In this document: positions 15,442 through 23,774 of the stretch, in pieces | Layout: every line of letters begins with the position of its first letter | Position numbering within the stretch: position 1 is the stretch's first letter | Assembly (NCBI RefSeq): GCF_018131015.1 | Contig: NZ_JAFCJJ010000014.1 | Coordinates: forward strand, 1 to 64,000 | DNA length: 64,000 nucleotides | DNA from: Bradyrhizobium diazoefficiens | GTDB lineage: Bacteria; Pseudomonadota; Alphaproteobacteria; Rhizobiales; Xanthobacteraceae | Direction: 5' to 3' | The notes under the pieces: generated by a model | What the model was told of the DNA's origin: nothing | The model's database searches: none | What the model saw: the letters and a program-made list of their open reading frames with translations, nothing else | Program-made: the position numbers and the translations under genes

Positions 15442-16254
15442 ATGGGAAGTTACGATGTGAGTGACGAGAGCCCCGAGCGGCGCTTTCGCACGTTGTTCAT
15501 CTCCGACGTCCATCTCGGGGCCCGCGGTTCGCAAGCCGACCTTCTGCTGGACTTCCTGCGCTACCACGATGCCGATACCATCTACCTCGTCGGCGACATC
15601 GTCGACGGCTGGGCTCTGAAATCGAGCTGGCACTGGCCGCAATCGCATAACGACCTGGTCCAGAAGCTGCTGCGCAAGGCGCGCAAGGGCGCCAAGGTCA
15701 TCTACATCCCCGGCAATCACGACGAGTTCCTGCGCAACTATTACGGCACCCATTTCGGCGGCATCGATGTCGTGGAGAACACCGTCCACAGCGGCGCCGA
15801 CGGCAAGCGCTATCTCGTCATCCACGGCGACATCTTCGACCTCGTGGTGCAGAACGCGCGCTGGCTCGCCCATCTCGGCGACAAGGCCTACGACTTCGCG
15901 ATCCAGATGAATCGCCTCGTCAACTTCTTCCGCCGCCTGTTCGGCGTGCCCTACTGGTCGCTGTCGCAATGGGCCAAGCAGAAGGTCAAGAACGCCGTCA
16001 ACTATATCGGCGCGTTCGAGCAGGCGCTCGCGGCCGAGGCGCGCCGTCACGACGCCGACGGCGTGATCTGCGGCCACATCCACTACGCCGTGATCCGCGA
16101 CGAGGCCGGGATCCGCTACATGAACTGCGGCGACTGGGTGGAGAGCTGCACCGCGCTGGTCGAGCACGACGACGGTCATTTCGAGATCATCACTTGGGCC
16201 GACGCCGTGCGGAAGCCGGCGGAAGAGCCGCAGGTGGCAGCCAGAGCTGCTTAA
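15442..16254 (+). CDS. Calcineurin-like metallophosphatase (UDP-diacylglucosamine pyrophosphatase-like)
   Basis: The 270-residue enzyme shows all five metal-binding blocks of the calcineurin fold: SDVHLG, GDIVDGW, GNHDEF, HGD and GHIH. The overall sequence fits the COG2908 group often labelled UDP-2,3-diacylglucosamine diphosphatase, but classical LpxH is shorter and this branch is not proven to act in lipid A synthesis. The glycosyltransferase gene follows after 13 bases and is almost surely co-transcribed, a pairing common in alphaproteobacteria that hints at envelope lipid or glycolipid metabolism. Confidence 0.85.
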   Translation: MGSYDVSDESPERRFRTLFISDVHLGARGSQADLLLDFLRYHDADTIYLVGDIVDGWALKSSWHWPQSHNDLVQKLLRKARKGAKVIYIPGNHDEFLRNYYGTHFGGIDVVENTVHSGADGKRYLVIHGDIFDLVVQNARWLAHLGDKAYDFAIQMNRLVNFFRRLFGVPYWSLSQWAKQKVKNAVNYIGAFEQALAAEARRHDADGVICGHIHYAVIRDEAGIRYMNCGDWVESCTALVEHDDGHFEIITWADAVRKPAEEPQVAARAA

Positions 16255-16267
16255 CAGAGGCCGCCTG

Positions 16268-17311
16268 ATGCGCATCCCGGTCGCGACCGACGCCTGGCAC
16301 CCGCAAGTCAACGGGGTGGTGCGGACGCTGACCAAGCTCGCGGACGCCGCAAAAGGGCTCGACGTCGAGTTCACGTTCCTGACGCCGCAATCGTTCCGCA
16401 CATTCGCGATGCCGAGCTATCGCGACGTCCGGCTCGCCATGCCGCGACCGGCGCGCATTGCGCGGCTGATCGAGGAGGCGCGCCCCGACAGCATCCATGT
16501 CGCGACGGAGGGGCCGATCGGCCTTATGGTCCGCCGCTACTGCCGCCAGCGCAAGCTGCCGTTCACGACCAGCTTCCACACCCGCTTTCCCGAATATGTC
16601 CGCGCCCGGGTCCCGGTTCCGGGCGCGCTGATCTGGCGGGCGCTGCGCCGTTTCCACAACGCCAGCCGGGCCGTGATGGCGGCAACGCCGGCGCTCGCCC
16701 GCGAGCTGACCGGCCGCGGATTCGACAATGTCGTGCTGTGGCCGCGCGGCGTCGACACCGCGCTGTTCCACCCGCGCGCGATCGACCTCTGCCTGCCGGC
16801 CCCGGTGTTCCTCTCGGTCGGCCGCCTCGCCGTGGAGAAGAATCTCGAGGCCTTCCTCGCGCTCGACCTGCCCGGCACCAAGGTGGTCGTCGGCGACGGC
16901 CCGGCGCGCGCCGCCCTCGAGGCGGCCTATCCGGACGCGATCTTCCTCGGCGAGAAGCACGGCGAGGCGCTGGCGGAGGTCTATGCGGCGGCCGACGTGT
17001 TCGTGTTTCCGAGCCGGACCGACACGTTCGGCCTGGTGCTGCTGGAGGCGCTCGCAAGCGGCCTGCCGGTCGCCGCGTTCCCGGTGAAGGGCCCGCGCGA
17101 CGTGATCGGCGACGCGCCGGTCGGCGTGCTCGACGACGATCTGCGCGGCGCGTGTCTGGCCGCGCTCGACATTTCGCGGCAGGCCTGCGTCGCCTTCGCG
17201 GCCAACTACACCTGGGAGGCCTCGGCGCGGGCGTTCGTGGACAGCATCGTCGCGGTCGGCGCGGTGCTGCCCGGCCGGACCGGGGCGGACCAGCCGCGCT
17301 TCGTCGCCTGA
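16268..17311 (+). CDS. Family 4 glycosyltransferase (GT-B)
   Basis: The 347-residue protein is a GT-B fold retaining transferase. The N-terminal acceptor domain starts MRIPVATDAWHPQVNGVVRT, a signature of the mannosyl/glucosyl-diacylglycerol transferase branch. The C-terminal donor domain has FLSVGRLAVEKNLEAFLAL, ADVFVFPSRTDTFGLVLLEA (the E-x7-E motif) and LASGLPVAAFP. It is translationally close to the metallophosphatase gene. A role in glycolipid or envelope sugar transfer is inferred; donor and acceptor are not known. Confidence 0.88.
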   Translation: MRIPVATDAWHPQVNGVVRTLTKLADAAKGLDVEFTFLTPQSFRTFAMPSYRDVRLAMPRPARIARLIEEARPDSIHVATEGPIGLMVRRYCRQRKLPFTTSFHTRFPEYVRARVPVPGALIWRALRRFHNASRAVMAATPALARELTGRGFDNVVLWPRGVDTALFHPRAIDLCLPAPVFLSVGRLAVEKNLEAFLALDLPGTKVVVGDGPARAALEAAYPDAIFLGEKHGEALAEVYAAADVFVFPSRTDTFGLVLLEALASGLPVAAFPVKGPRDVIGDAPVGVLDDDLRGACLAALDISRQACVAFAANYTWEASARAFVDSIVAVGAVLPGRTGADQPRFVA

Positions 17312-17359
17312 CGGGACGAAAACCCTCGCGCGGAGGCGTCAGCCGCGATACATTCGGCC

Positions 17360-18343
17360 ATGACCGAACAGCCCCTTCCGATCGGCCCCGCCGATATCGA
17401 CGCCGCAGCGCGCGTGATCGCGCCCTTCGCCATCCGCACCCCGCTGTTGTCCTTCCCCGTGCTCAACGAGCGCGTCGGCGCCAAGGTGTTTTTGAAGCCG
17501 GAGATGCTCCAGCGCACCGGCTCCTTCAAGTTCCGCGGCGCCTTCAACAAGGTGTTCTCGATCCCGCAGGACAAGCGCGCCGGCGGCGTGGTCGCGTTCT
17601 CCTCCGGCAACCACGCCCAGGGCGTGGCGGCCGCGGCAAAAATCCTCGACATGCAGGCGACCATCGTGATGCCGGCGGATGCGCCGCTGTCCAAGCGCGA
17701 GCGCACCAAATCCTACGGCGCCGAGGTCGTGCTGTACGACCGCGATCGCGAGGACCGCGAAGCGATCTCGCGCGGCATCGCCGAGAAGCGCGGCGCGACG
17801 CTGGTCAAGCCCTATGACGATCCCCTCGTGATCGCGGGGCAGGGCACCGCCGGCCGCGAGATCGCCGAGGACATGGCAGCCCTCGGTCTCGCGCCCGACA
17901 TCGTGGTGGCGCCGGCCTCCGGCGGCGGCCTGATCGCGGGTGTCGCCACCGCCGTGAAGGCGCGCTATCCGTCAGCCGAGATCGTGGTGGCCGAGCCCGA
18001 GGCGTTCGACGACCACGGCATTTCGCTCTCCGCCGGCCATCGCGAGCCGCATCCCCCCGCAGGCCGCACCATTTGCGACGCGCTGATGGCGCTGATCCCC
18101 GGCGAGATGACCTTTGCGATCAACAGCAAGCTGCTCGCACGCGGCGTCACCGCCTCGGATGCCGAAGTCGGCGCTGCCGTCGCGTTCGCCTATCGCGAGC
18201 TAAAGCTCGTGGTCGAGCCCGGCGGCGCCGTCGGCCTCGCCGCGCTGCTCGCGGGGCGTCTCGACGTTGCCGGCAAGAACGTCGTCATCGTGCTCTCCGG
18301 CGGCAATGTCGATGCGGATCTGTTCGCCGAGCTGGTGGCCTGA
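17360..18343 (+). CDS. Threonine/serine dehydratase (PLP-dependent)
   Basis: The 327-residue enzyme belongs to the fold-type II PLP family. The cofactor lysine is K57 in RTGSFKFRGA; SSGNHAQG and the glycine-rich PASGGGLIAG bind substrate and phosphate. It converts threonine to 2-oxobutyrate and ammonia or acts on serine. It lacks the C-terminal ACT-like regulatory domain of biosynthetic IlvA, so it resembles the catabolic TdcB form or a serine racemase relative. It stands 48 bases after the glycosyltransferase gene and is convergent with the SphA-like gene. Confidence 0.88.
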   Translation: MTEQPLPIGPADIDAAARVIAPFAIRTPLLSFPVLNERVGAKVFLKPEMLQRTGSFKFRGAFNKVFSIPQDKRAGGVVAFSSGNHAQGVAAAAKILDMQATIVMPADAPLSKRERTKSYGAEVVLYDRDREDREAISRGIAEKRGATLVKPYDDPLVIAGQGTAGREIAEDMAALGLAPDIVVAPASGGGLIAGVATAVKARYPSAEIVVAEPEAFDDHGISLSAGHREPHPPAGRTICDALMALIPGEMTFAINSKLLARGVTASDAEVGAAVAFAYRELKLVVEPGGAVGLAALLAGRLDVAGKNVVIVLSGGNVDADLFAELVA

Positions 18344-18348
18344 TCCGC

Positions 18349-19422
18349 TCATTTCACGGCGGGACGGCGCGCCGGCTGCGCGGCGGCGTCGGGCGGCGCC
18401 TCCGAAAGCTCGAATGCGAGGAACGTGTTCCAGCCCGACGCCCGGTTGGCCGCGCCGAATTCGCCGTAGCCTCTGAGGTTCAGATATCCCTGCAGCTTCC
18501 CGGCCGGGAAGGTATAGCCGAGCTGCGGCCCGATTCCGGTCACGCGCGACTTGAACGAGCCCAGCAAAGGATGCTGCCCGGAATCGGCTGTCACCTGCCG
18601 GTACACATAGCCGGCGAGACCGACGAAAAACTGTTTTGACAGGTATTGCGACGCGCCCCAGTCGAAATGGAAATCGACTCCGCTCTGGTACTGGGTGAGG
18701 GGATTCCTGAGGTTGTAGGTCAGGCCGGCAATCCCGGACAATTCGCGCCCCGTCATCGAATTGAAGTAGGTGTATCCGGCGCCGCCATCGACCGCGCCGT
18801 GACCGATGCCGATGTTCGGCGGCCGTCTCGGATCATAGGCGCCGACGGGAACGTTGCCCGTCGCATATGTCATCCAGTTGTGGACGCCGTTGCTCCACTT
18901 CAGCGTCGTGAACGGCGTGAGGTCGCCAACCGATGTCAATGAACCCGCCAGCATGCCCTGGCGGGTCGCGGTGACCGAGCCGAGCTGGGCCGTCAGCGTT
19001 CCGTCGATGCGCGTCTCGGCGCGGCTGAAGAGGCCGGAGAGCCCCAGCGCAAATTGTCCGCCAAGCACCGGCGTCGCGAAGGTGTAGGTCGGCGTCAGCA
19101 TCAACTGGTCGCTGCGCGCGCTCAGATTGGCGCTCAGGCTGACATTGACGTTCGCCGGAAGCTGCCCGATCTCGATCTGCCGGGCCGCGGCGACGCTGCC
19201 CGAGGCCGCCACGGTGGCATGATAATAGGCGGTATTGAGCGACCAGCCGGGCGTCGCCGGCGCGGCGGCAAGGCTGCCCACCTGCCCGGGCAACCAGAAG
19301 GACGCGCCGGCTTCATCGGCGGAGACGAATTGCGGAGAAAGCGCCGGAAGGGCGGCAAGCGCTGCAACGAGCAGGGGCCGCAGGACGAAGCCATGCGATG
19401 ATCCGAATGCAAGGCAGGGCAT
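18349..19422 (-). CDS. SphA/MetA-pathway outer-membrane transporter-like protein
   Basis: The 357-residue protein has a signal peptide (VAALAALPALSPQFVSA) and a beta-barrel-like remainder of alternating strands (SLNTAYYHATV, LMLTPTYTFATPVLGGQFAL, GIGPQLGYTFPAGKLQGYLN). These match the phenol-degradation MetA/SphA family, thought to form outer-membrane channels for hydrophobic compounds. The C-terminal tail AAQPARRPAVK is unusual, since barrels often end in an aromatic residue; the barrel probably closes at FLAFEL. I chose the ATG at 19422 over the TTG two codons upstream. No degradative operon surrounds it. Confidence 0.8.
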   Translation of the reverse strand: MPCLAFGSSHGFVLRPLLVAALAALPALSPQFVSADEAGASFWLPGQVGSLAAAPATPGWSLNTAYYHATVAASGSVAAARQIEIGQLPANVNVSLSANLSARSDQLMLTPTYTFATPVLGGQFALGLSGLFSRAETRIDGTLTAQLGSVTATRQGMLAGSLTSVGDLTPFTTLKWSNGVHNWMTYATGNVPVGAYDPRRPPNIGIGHGAVDGGAGYTYFNSMTGRELSGIAGLTYNLRNPLTQYQSGVDFHFDWGASQYLSKQFFVGLAGYVYRQVTADSGQHPLLGSFKSRVTGIGPQLGYTFPAGKLQGYLNLRGYGEFGAANRASGWNTFLAFELSEAPPDAAAQPARRPAVK

Positions 19423-19620
19423 CGCCAATCCCCATTCCCGCGCCGTCCCGGAAACGAGGAGTTGGCTACCGATGCAGCAGTCCGTCTAGGCAGTTCGGCG
19501 CGGCAAAGATGCTTTCATGGCGGACTGTGCCTATCAGATCACAACGAGAAGATCGAAAACGAAGCTAGGCGGAGCCGCTGCTCCGCCCCATTCCTGTGCC
19601 CCGCGTCGGGCCCAAAGGGA

Positions 19621-21324
19621 TCAGTGCGTGAACCGGCGGTTCATGCCGGCATTGGTCGGCTGCGCCTGGTTCATCGACTGCCGGAAGTTGGTGTTGGCCG
19701 TGACGGTGTTGATCCGGTTCGGCGTGGTGTTGAGCTGCGGGCGGTTCACCTGCACGGGGCTCACCGGGTTGTTGGCGGGCTTGACGATGCCGGTGTTGCC
19801 GGTGCGGATCGGCTGGGTCTGACCGCTGGCGGCGGGAACGCTGGTCTTCACGTCGATGGTCTTGACGCCGACCTTGCCGACACCCGTCACCGGCAGTGTC
19901 GCGATCTTGCCGGAGTTGCCGCTGGTGTTGCCGGCATTCGCCGTGGTGTTGCCCGCGGGCAGGGTCACGACCCTGCCGACAATGCCGGTGTTCGACGGCG
20001 TGTTGCTATTGGCCGGCGCCGGCAGGGTGACGATCTTGCCGATCACGTTGCCGTCGGTCGGCTTGGTCTGGCCGAGGGGCAGGTTGCCGTTGCCGGGTTG
20101 AACGAGCGGCAGATACTTGTTCGGGGCGAGATTGCCGACCTTCAGCGGGGCAATGGTCTGCGGGGCGAGGAAGTGCGTCGCCTGCATTAGCGGAATCTGT
20201 TTCGGCTGGGCCTCGAGCTTCAGCGCGACTTGCGCATAGGGGCTGTTGCCGTAGCTGTCGTAGAAGGCCTTGTAGCCGAGCGGCGAGTTCGCCAGCACCG
20301 CCTTGTGCCAGGCCTGCGTGATCAGGAGGTTGCTCAGCAGCCAGCGGATGTGATCGCACAGCGGGTCGTGCGGATACATCGCGATGAACTCCTGGTAGTA
20401 TTGCGGCTGGCCTTCGGACAGCACGTAATCGTAGGCCTGACGCGCCGAGCGGCTCGGCAGGCTCGAGGCCATCTGCACCACCGGGGCATTCACCGGCGCG
20501 CGGTTGGCGGCGACCGCGGTGTCGCCGAAGAAGGTGAAGTCGGACGTCAGCGAGGAGCTCTCCCAGGGAACTTGCGCGCCGCTGGTAGTCTTGTTCACGG
20601 CAAGACGCACGCGCTTGAAGAGCTGCTCGATCGGCACGTTGGGTTCGCGCGCGACGTCGAGGAAGGCCTGCGTGTAGGGGCTGTGGCCGCCGGCGCCGTC
20701 GAGCGCTTCAGTGCCCGGCGCGGTCGAGTAGCCGACGATCGAGCCGTTCGGCGCATCGACGATGGCGAGGCCCCGGCTGGCGTCGTTGACGTTGGGAAAG
20801 GGATTGTTGCGGCAGGCATCGAGGATGACGATGCGCATGCGGCTCGGGATCGTCTCCAGCGTCGACATCAGGTCGACCAGACGCACCGAGTTGCCGACCA
20901 GCTCGGCCTGGCTCGACACTTTCGCATCGACCGGAACGAGATAGTTCTCGCCGGCGAGCTGAACGCCATGGCCGGCGTAGTAGACCATGGCCACCGTGTT
21001 TGGACCGCGCGCGGCGACCTTGGCGGAAAAGTCCTGAACGACGCGGAGCATGTCGTTCTGGGTGAGGTCGGTCGCCGAGATCACCTCGAAGCCGGCCGAG
21101 TTCAGGAACTGCGCCATCGACTGGGCGTCGTTGTCGGGATTTTCGAGCTGCGGCGCGTTGCGGTAGTTCGAATTGCCGATCACCAGCGCCACGCGCTGCT
21201 CGGGCCCTTGCAGCGCGACGGGCGCGGGCGGCGGCGCGGTTTGCGCGGCAACGGGGCCGGCGGCGCAGCCGAGCAGGCCTGCCAGCAGGCATGCGGTCAA
21301 AAGGACGGATTTCAGGCGGAACAT
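19621..21324 (-). CDS. Caspase-like (peptidase C14) lipoprotein
   Basis: The 567-residue protein has a lipoprotein-type leader with Cys20 in LAGLLGCAAG. A caspase domain follows at about residues 43-268: start RVALVIGNSNYRNAPQLENP, catalytic His119 in YYAGHG and catalytic Cys171 in LDACRNNPF. The rest (about 300 residues) is Asn/Pro/Val/Gly-rich low complexity with repeats such as GKIATLPV and GRVVTLPAG. Known: bacterial type I metacaspase relatives are often exported and of unknown role. An AAGGAG box lies eight bases before the ATG at 21324, which fixes the start. A CRP-like palindrome lies about 100 bases upstream. Confidence 0.9.
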   Translation of the reverse strand: MFRLKSVLLTACLLAGLLGCAAGPVAAQTAPPPAPVALQGPEQRVALVIGNSNYRNAPQLENPDNDAQSMAQFLNSAGFEVISATDLTQNDMLRVVQDFSAKVAARGPNTVAMVYYAGHGVQLAGENYLVPVDAKVSSQAELVGNSVRLVDLMSTLETIPSRMRIVILDACRNNPFPNVNDASRGLAIVDAPNGSIVGYSTAPGTEALDGAGGHSPYTQAFLDVAREPNVPIEQLFKRVRLAVNKTTSGAQVPWESSSLTSDFTFFGDTAVAANRAPVNAPVVQMASSLPSRSARQAYDYVLSEGQPQYYQEFIAMYPHDPLCDHIRWLLSNLLITQAWHKAVLANSPLGYKAFYDSYGNSPYAQVALKLEAQPKQIPLMQATHFLAPQTIAPLKVGNLAPNKYLPLVQPGNGNLPLGQTKPTDGNVIGKIVTLPAPANSNTPSNTGIVGRVVTLPAGNTTANAGNTSGNSGKIATLPVTGVGKVGVKTIDVKTSVPAASGQTQPIRTGNTGIVKPANNPVSPVQVNRPQLNTTPNRINTVTANTNFRQSMNQAQPTNAGMNRRFTH

Positions 21325-21377
21325 GGCGTGCTCCTTCGGCACTCGTCTCGATGGGAGTTGGTTGCCGGCGAGCTTCG

Positions 21378-21453
21378 CCGCGTTCGAGCCCGGGGGTCCG
21401 TGACCACAATCACCACGGACATGCGTGACCTGAGTCACGCTTGGGAACCTGCT
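21378..21453. repeat. Direct repeat copy A flanking the 475-residue membrane gene
   Basis: This roughly 75-base block, upstream of the caspase-like gene, matches 23191-23270 in the same orientation with scattered changes. Shared words include CCGCGTTCG, GCGTGACCTGA, CGCTTG and ACCTGCT. Copy A keeps an intact inverted repeat; copy B does not. Confidence 0.65.
21423..21440. promoter_or_regulatory. CRP/FNR-like palindrome upstream of the caspase-like gene
   Basis: GCGTGAC-CTGA-GTCACGC is a perfect 7-bp inverted repeat. Read as GTGA-N6-TCAC it fits the core of the CRP/FNR superfamily site. It lies about 100-117 bases before the caspase-like ATG. Confidence 0.45.
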
Positions 21454-21501
21454 TCCGCCCCATTGCCGTGTCCGCGACGTGCCTGCGCCGCAGCCGCCCG
21501 G

Positions 21502-22929
21502 CTACGTCGTCCGGATCACGCCACCGACTTTCATGTCCGAATGCTGGCGCGTTGGCGCGCCGGCGTCCGAGGGCGGAGCCTGGAGATAAGGTCCGCGCAG
21601 GCCCAGGAACGCGATCAACACGACGGCCGTCAGGGCGGCACCGCCAACCGCGACTTCGGATACGGCACCGGCGGAGGCCGCCAGGAACTTTTCGAGGAGC
21701 GGCACTTCGAGAGCGCGTTGCCCGCGTGTGTCGCCCGGACTGTCTGCGAACCGGCGCAGGCAGACGAAGGCGAGCATCAGCAGCGCCGAGCCGCCGGCGA
21801 GCGGCACGAGCGGGGCGGTCAAGGATTCGAAAGAGAGCGTGTGGACGCCCGTGTAGAGAAGGAGGACGGCCGGCAAGGTCATGCCGCTGACGAGTGGTGC
21901 GAGCGAGGGGCGACACCGGGCAGGCCTGCCCCGGGGATCGGCGATGACAGCGAAAAGGATGGCGATGATCACCAAATGACCTATCCCGTCCACCTTGCCG
22001 AAATCGAAAGTTGCGGCGGTCAGCAGCAGCAGGAGAGCGAGGGCGGCGAGACGACGAACCAGGGGTGTCCAGAACAGCGCGAAGGCGAGGCCAAATTCCA
22101 CGACTCCCGCGGCGGTCACGACGGTCGGCACGGCGAAGCCCAGGGTCAGTTCCGGATGCTCGATCGCGATCGGCGCGACCCATGCCGGGTACACGAATTT
22201 TTCCATCGCCGGCCAAAGCAAGGACATCGCGACCGTCCATCGCAGGAAATCGGACCGAAACGCGAGAACCCTGGAGTTGTGCGAGACGGATGTTGCGAAC
22301 CAGATCCCGAGCCCCAGAAAGACGGGATAGTCCAGCATGTGGAACAGGCCATAGGTCGCAGCCCCATAGCCATAGAGCACCAGGATGCCGGCCCCCGCTG
22401 CCGGGAGCGTGGCCCGCGCGACCAGGAAAAGCGGGATGAGCAACTGAATGGCAGAGATCCAGATGCTGTCCGCTTCCAATTCCGGGGTCAGGATGAGTCC
22501 CCCGCGAGCCCACAGCAAGGCGAAGAATATCGCAGTGGCCGCACGCAAGATGTCCTCAACGCGATCGTGCAGAGGGGCAGTCAGATGATCCAGAAATCTC
22601 GAGGAGATGGCGCCGAACCTGGTCCGCTCCGCCGCGCAGGCGAGGTAAAACAGCGCAAGGAACAGGGCCGAGAACAGAAAAAACGTGGTGGTGAAGACCG
22701 CCTGGACCGGCAGCGGATCGTCGGAGACGACGCACGGCACGAACCACTTCACATGAGCGGATGCAACGTCGATCATCGAGAGAAAGTTGACGACCACACA
22801 CCCCGAGAAAATCAGCCCTTTGGTGAGGCTTGATCCAATGCGCCTGGTACTGAAAATGGGCGAACAGCCATTGCGGTTGGCCGCGCGACCGATGCTCATG
22901 AGCTTACCCGAAAAATCTTCTCTAAACAT
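21502..22929 (-). CDS. Multi-pass hypothetical membrane protein
   Basis: The 475-residue protein has roughly ten or more hydrophobic segments (for example AVFTTTFFLFSALFLALFYL, IQLLIPLFLVARATLPAAGA, LRWTVAMSLLWPAMEKFVYP and AGVVEFGLAFALFW). The motif-like WPAMEKFVYP and HMLDYPVFLGLGI recall DoxX-type or DUF-class integral membrane proteins, but I cannot name the family. An earlier ATG at the start of the frame gives a 50-residue cytoplasmic lead-in; MIDVASAHVKWFVPC is another candidate start. The gene is bracketed by the direct repeats at 21378 and 23191, suggesting insertion between the caspase-like gene and the RbsD-like gene. Confidence 0.7.
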   Translation of the reverse strand: MFREDFSGKLMSIGRAANRNGCSPIFSTRRIGSSLTKGLIFSGCVVVNFLSMIDVASAHVKWFVPCVVSDDPLPVQAVFTTTFFLFSALFLALFYLACAAERTRFGAISSRFLDHLTAPLHDRVEDILRAATAIFFALLWARGGLILTPELEADSIWISAIQLLIPLFLVARATLPAAGAGILVLYGYGAATYGLFHMLDYPVFLGLGIWFATSVSHNSRVLAFRSDFLRWTVAMSLLWPAMEKFVYPAWVAPIAIEHPELTLGFAVPTVVTAAGVVEFGLAFALFWTPLVRRLAALALLLLLTAATFDFGKVDGIGHLVIIAILFAVIADPRGRPARCRPSLAPLVSGMTLPAVLLLYTGVHTLSFESLTAPLVPLAGGSALLMLAFVCLRRFADSPGDTRGQRALEVPLLEKFLAASAGAVSEVAVGGAALTAVVLIAFLGLRGPYLQAPPSDAGAPTRQHSDMKVGGVIRTT

Positions 22930-23070
22930 ATTTGGCCCTCGACGCGAGTGGTTCGTCTGCGAAAGAATTCGTACGGCGACCTTTGGTGACGCCGCGATAT
23001 TTGCGTGTGAACTGGGTTACTCACGCCGGTCACACGTCCGTTAAGGGATCGTGAGTCCTCCGCCCGCTAC

Positions 23071-23088
23071 GTATGTCGATCGACATAC
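23071..23088. promoter_or_regulatory. 18-bp perfect palindrome
   Basis: GTATGTCGATCGACATAC equals its own reverse complement. It lies about 140 bases upstream of the membrane gene and 236 bases upstream of the RbsD-like gene, so a dimeric regulator site is likely. The protein that binds is unknown. Confidence 0.5.
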
Positions 23089-23190
23089 CACCAACGGTTG
23101 AGATGCCGCCGCTTCGCGGTTTCGCGCTCGTGTTGATGGCGAAAAACGGCCATGGTTGATCTCGATGCGACACTTTTTGCGAGAGCGCCT

Positions 23191-23270
23191 GGCCGCGTTC
23201 GGCCCTCGGGGGCCGCGACCGCAAATCACTATGTCCGTCTGCGTGACCTGAATTTCGCTTGAGACCTGCT
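23191..23270. repeat. Direct repeat copy B flanking the 475-residue membrane gene
   Basis: Second copy of the block at 21378-21453, same orientation, about 1.81 kb away. The inverted repeat present in copy A is degraded here (GCGTGACCTGAATTTCGC). Confidence 0.65.
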
Positions 23271-23323
23271 ATGGTTGGCCGGCCGGTTCGGTCCGGGAAG
23301 GAATGCCCTGGGAACCCCGTCTC

Positions 23324-23767
23324 ATGCTGAAGTCGATTGATCCGATCCTGACGCCCGACCTGCTCTGGCTGCTGGCCTCCATGGGCCATGGCGATGACCT
23401 CGTTTTCGTCGACGCCAACCATCCGGCCACAAGGATCGCAGAGAGCACCACGTCGCAGCGCCTGATCCAGTTGCCGGGCATGAGCATGGAGGTCGCGATC
23501 CGCGCCATCATGTCGGTGTACCCGCTCGACGATTTCGATCCCGATCCGGTGCGCGTGATGATGCCCGTCGACGATCCCGGCCGCGTCCCCGACGTGCAGC
23601 GCGCGGTGCTGGCTGAGATCGAGCGCGCCGCCGGCCGCGCCGTGACGCCCGGAAAACTCTCGCGGCCGGATTTTTATCGCGCGGCCTCGGCGGGCTTTGG
23701 CGTGGTGCAGGTCGGCGACAGCAGGGGCTATGGCTGCTTCCTGATCCGCAAGGGCGTGATCGGCTAG
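23324..23767 (+). CDS. RbsD/FucU family sugar mutarotase-like protein
   Basis: The 147-residue protein starts MLKSIDPILTPDLLWLLASM and has the family landmark MGHGDDLVFVDANHPA, where the histidine is the usual catalytic residue of ribose pyranase and fucose mutarotase. The C-terminal GDSRGYGCFLIRKGVI completes the fold. Length is closest to FucU. It would interconvert sugar anomers. I preferred the ATG at 23324, matching family starts, over the one at 23303. It is followed eight bases later by a small P-loop kinase gene and they are probably one operon. Confidence 0.88.
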   Translation: MLKSIDPILTPDLLWLLASMGHGDDLVFVDANHPATRIAESTTSQRLIQLPGMSMEVAIRAIMSVYPLDDFDPDPVRVMMPVDDPGRVPDVQRAVLAEIERAAGRAVTPGKLSRPDFYRAASAGFGVVQVGDSRGYGCFLIRKGVIG

Positions 23768-23774
23768 ACCCATC

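Larger units (their letters stand above)
22930..23323. other. Intergenic stretch with palindrome and repeat copy B
   Basis: This 394-base gap holds the divergent upstream regions of the membrane gene and the RbsD-like gene, an 18-bp palindrome at 23071 and repeat copy B at 23191. No protein-like reading frame is visible. Confidence 0.6.

Noticed and set aside
20230..22833. 867-codon plus-strand frame opposite the caspase-like and membrane genes
   Set aside because: It spans two real minus-strand genes and their intergenic repeat, and has no recognisable domain.
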